Below, in pieces: positions 61,317 to 64,000 of a stretch of 64,000 nt of DNA. Location of the stretch: assembly GCF_964204645.1 (NCBI RefSeq), contig NC_134027.1, forward strand, positions 4,762,485 through 4,826,484. Reading direction: 5' to 3'. Origin of the DNA: Tubulanus polymorphus (lineage: Eukaryota > Nemertea > Palaeonemertea > Tubulaniformes > Tubulanidae). Within the stretch, counting starts at the first letter, position 1, and every line of letters begins with the position of its first letter. The translations under genes were made by a program, and so were the position numbers. The notes beneath the pieces were generated by a model, which was not told where the DNA came from, made no database searches, and saw only the letters and a program-made list of their open reading frames with translations.

Positions 61317-64000
61317 ATGATGTTTAGTGCCCTGTCATCAGCTATAGGCTACTTGTTCGGTGGCAGCCAACAAGAATCAGTAGTAGAATCATCATCTGTA
61401 GTAGATTCGGCAGCAGCATCAACAAATTCATCAAGTGAGCCGTCGAAAAAACCAAAAACTGTAAACGTCAGAGGTTCCGTAACCGCGCTTCATAATGGAT
61501 ATGGAATCATAGATAGAACAATATACTTTACATTCAATGACTGCGTCGGAAATGTTCGTCCTAAAATTGGCGATGAAGTCAATGTAACCGCGTATCGTGA
61601 AGGAGATGACGGAGGCTGGAGAGCTAAAACTGTATATCCGTCTAATAATAATCAATGGGACGATCAACAGATGGAGGATATTGATGATAAACAAGAGGAA
61701 GATGAAGAATCGAATGTAACCACCAGTGTTGTTGGAATGGTTACGAGCACCAGTCGCGACGGTGGGATCGTTAATGATTTCATTTCATTCGTGTGTGAAG
61801 ACGTTCGCTCTGGTTATGTACCTTACCGAGGTGACTGGATCATCGGAAACCAGCGTAAAAATGATGATAGTCACGCGACAGAAATTCGACCAGCCCGTGA
61901 AATTCAGTTTACCGGAGAGGTTAATTCCGTGCAGACAGGATTCGGTTATATCGATAAAGAGATTTATTTCCAGTTTTCCGCATGTTTTGATGGATATTCA
62001 CCTCGACGAGGGGATGAAGTTGCTGGAACGGCCATTGAAAGCTCTCAAGGTCGCTGCAACTGGAGAGCGATAAGTGTCCGAGCTAAAACAGTCACGAACA
62101 AGCGGTATTGTCATCATAATTCCATCTCAGAAAAGAAATGGGAGAAAAATCAATTGAATTTTTGACTTGACTTGGGCCTATTTTCTTATGATAATTTCAG
62201 TGGGATACCCCTCACTCTACTGAAGAGCCCAACTGAAAGCAAGTTTCAACAGCAGCTGTTGGCTAACAAGCAAGGGGTGTCTATTACTAATAATGGTGAT
62301 TTTGGCCGATTGTCTGTAGCAACAAAGAAGACGACTACATTTTGGATCAGGTATCTCGATAAGAAATTTCTCCGTGAAAATGAATTACTGTTAGGCCTAT
62401 AACTCGAATATTCAATTGCTATTTTTCATGTAGAAATGATGGAAAGAAGACACAGAAATTTGTAAGAGCGATATTGAAGTCGAGCACGTGTACACAGTTT
62501 ACGATAGCTTCACCAAGAATTTTGCCTCGCACCCATATACCAGTCGAGAGAGAGATAGATTTATTTCCAGGAATGACGATACATATAACGGCGGAATGTA
62601 TTGCCAAGTAAGAGATACTGAATTTGATTGATAAAGCCACAACAAAATCAAGACTAGAACGAAATTCATCCTTAAAAATTAGTATATATTCCAGTACAAT
62701 CGATTTCGCCGAGTCACTTCAGCCTCATCGGGTATGATATGTACAGAAGGGCAGCATCAGAAATAAACAACTATTTAGAATATGAATATAAGAATTATGT
62801 GACAGTACTGCATATTGAGGATGAATTTTGTTTTAGATACAATTTTGTTATCGTTCATTCGACTCTCTACCGAAAGTCAAATTAAATTGCATCAAATATG
62901 GTCAGGTGAAATAGTTAATTATGATTTTTTAACTGATTTTAGGAACTGTGGAGTTGACCGTCAGTTGTTGCTGTTCGAGTTCGCTGATTTTAAAATCGGT
63001 CGCTACCTGAGCGCGTCTGTCTTCGATCCGATACAAACATCTCTAGAATCTAATGAACCGTATCAGCGACGTGTAACGTCTTACAACCGATATAAATCAC
63101 AGAATACCGAAGAATCTTGTATCATCCCTGGACAGCGTCCTCTCAGGTAAATTCCAAACCAACATGGATGAACTTTTGCCTAAATTGAATATGAATTAAT
63201 GATCCTATAAAACATATAGGCCTATCTTGTCACCATATTTTAGATTAAATTGAAGACTGGGACTGGTTTTGCAAATTTAATTTAACATTACATCTAACTG
63301 GTACTTTTATTTGATGTTCTTACAACAGGTTTTCAGGTGTAAAACTGCCTAATAAGCTTCCACAGTATCCAATACCTATTGGGTTAAAAATGTGCTGTCT
63401 TGAACATGAAGATTTATTACCAGTAGCTCCAGAACTTATTCAGGTATTTCGAGCCAAATTTCATCATCAAAACACATACCAGTAAAGATGACTCTTTATG
63501 TATTTCTGCTGACATATAAATTGTTTCCTTTTTAAGCCTCTTTGTATGGAAAACTATGTTAACAAATTCTCAGCGCTGTTACACCTGGAGGAAATACAAA
63601 TGGAAGTCGATATTAGGGAATTCGACTTGGAACGGGTAAAATTCTTGCTATTTAACCATCAAAATGTAACAAAATCCGGATGTTATGTTGACATAAATGT
63701 GTTTATGAATAGGAATGTATGAGGCGATGTGGCGGAGATCTTTTAGGTTTGAAGGTGCCTGGTTTAGCTGAAGGACGTCCATCTGTATTAGTAGGGGACA
63801 GAGTGATAATATCAGAGCCCGGGGATGACGTAAATAGCCCGATGTACGAAGGCTATATTCACGAGGTAGTTTCACACTGAACCGATAAATAAAAATCTTT
63901 AATCGAGATTATGTCAAAATAATACTGAATATTTCAGGTTCTATTTGATGAAGTTTTACTGAAATTCAACCCAAATTTTCACTCGAATTACCAAGGAGAA
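61317..64000 (+). CDS. MOV10L1: MOV10L1 piRNA-pathway RNA helicase, 5' part
   Basis: MOV10L1 feeds piRNA precursors into processing in germ cells. Exons in the window: 61317-62104, 62201-62350, 62434-62607, 62943-63146, 63329-63443, 63537-63635, 63713-63865 and 63938 to the edge; 582 codons, frame open. The large first exon encodes the family's cold-shock-like repeats: three units with related cores, GYGIIDRTIYFTF, DGGIVNDFISFV and GFGYIDKEIYFQF. Later exons match the linker and stalk region before the helicase: FEFADFKIGRYL, LPQYPIPIGLK and GLKVPGLAEGRPSVLVGD. The Walker motifs lie beyond the window. Either of two adjacent ATG codons (61317, 61320) can start the protein. An AG/GT-bounded segment at 62695-62731 was tested and excluded because only the direct exon 3 to 4 joint keeps frame. 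The alternative, plain MOV10, lacks these N-terminal repeats. Confidence 0.93.

Noticed and set aside
62695-62731. AG/GT-bounded segment in MOV10L1 considered as an extra exon
   Set aside because: Including it leads to a stop in the next exon, whereas joining 62607 directly to 62943 gives the conserved frame.
1-64000. Bacterial-type systems such as CRISPR arrays, operons or defence islands
   Set aside because: The window is eukaryotic throughout; there are no regularly spaced repeats and no prokaryotic gene organisation.

Overview
This is a gene-dense, AT-rich stretch of an animal nuclear genome. The evidence is GT-AG introns of mostly 50-150 bases, AATAAA polyadenylation signals, a metazoan U5 snRNA, a eukaryotic tRNA-Ala, and genes for motile cilia, Golgi tethering, mRNA export, the germline piRNA pathway and a TPM-domain receptor accessory protein. 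A ciliated bilaterian invertebrate, probably marine and perhaps a spiralian, fits best. That placement is inference; no species can be named from sequence alone. I assembled the gene models by hand from splice sites and reading frame. Every complete model closes in frame from ATG to stop, and the lengths are close to the known families.

Layout. 1-2264: non-coding, with a nested inverted-repeat foldback element that carries a hammerhead-ribozyme-like core. 2265-4110 (+): MOLO-1-like membrane protein with a TPM domain, 296 aa. 4412-5644 (-): ankyrin/SOCS-box protein, 329 aa. 6090-14555 (+): MCM3AP/GANP, 28 exons, 1982 aa. 14910-15839 (-): EFCAB10, 138 aa. 16372-20467 (+): COG5, 19 exons, 796 aa. 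21110-49764 (+): axonemal inner-arm dynein heavy chain of the DNAH7 type, 81 exons, 4298 aa, with a U5 snRNA gene inside one intron. 49765-52932: mostly unexplained. 52933-54840 (+): unrecognised helical protein, 236 aa, with a tRNA-Ala(AGC) gene antisense in its first intron. 55827-58398 (+): ALDH5A1, 506 aa, with a small MITE in an intron. 59090-61121 (-): NOB1, 415 aa. 61317-64000 (+): the 5' part of MOV10L1, cut by the window edge.

Architecture. Three pairs of divergent genes share short intergenic regions: ASB-like/MCM3AP, EFCAB10/COG5 and NOB1/MOV10L1. Three pairs converge tail to tail with overlapping 3' ends: MOLO-1-like/ASB-like, MCM3AP/EFCAB10 and ALDH5A1/NOB1. There is no operon-like pathway logic. 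EFCAB10 and the dynein are linked only by ciliary biology. The most noteworthy items are the foldback element, the intronic U5 gene, in-frame microexon candidates in the dynein, two GC-AG introns, and several GC-richer coding-like blocks that no gene model explains.
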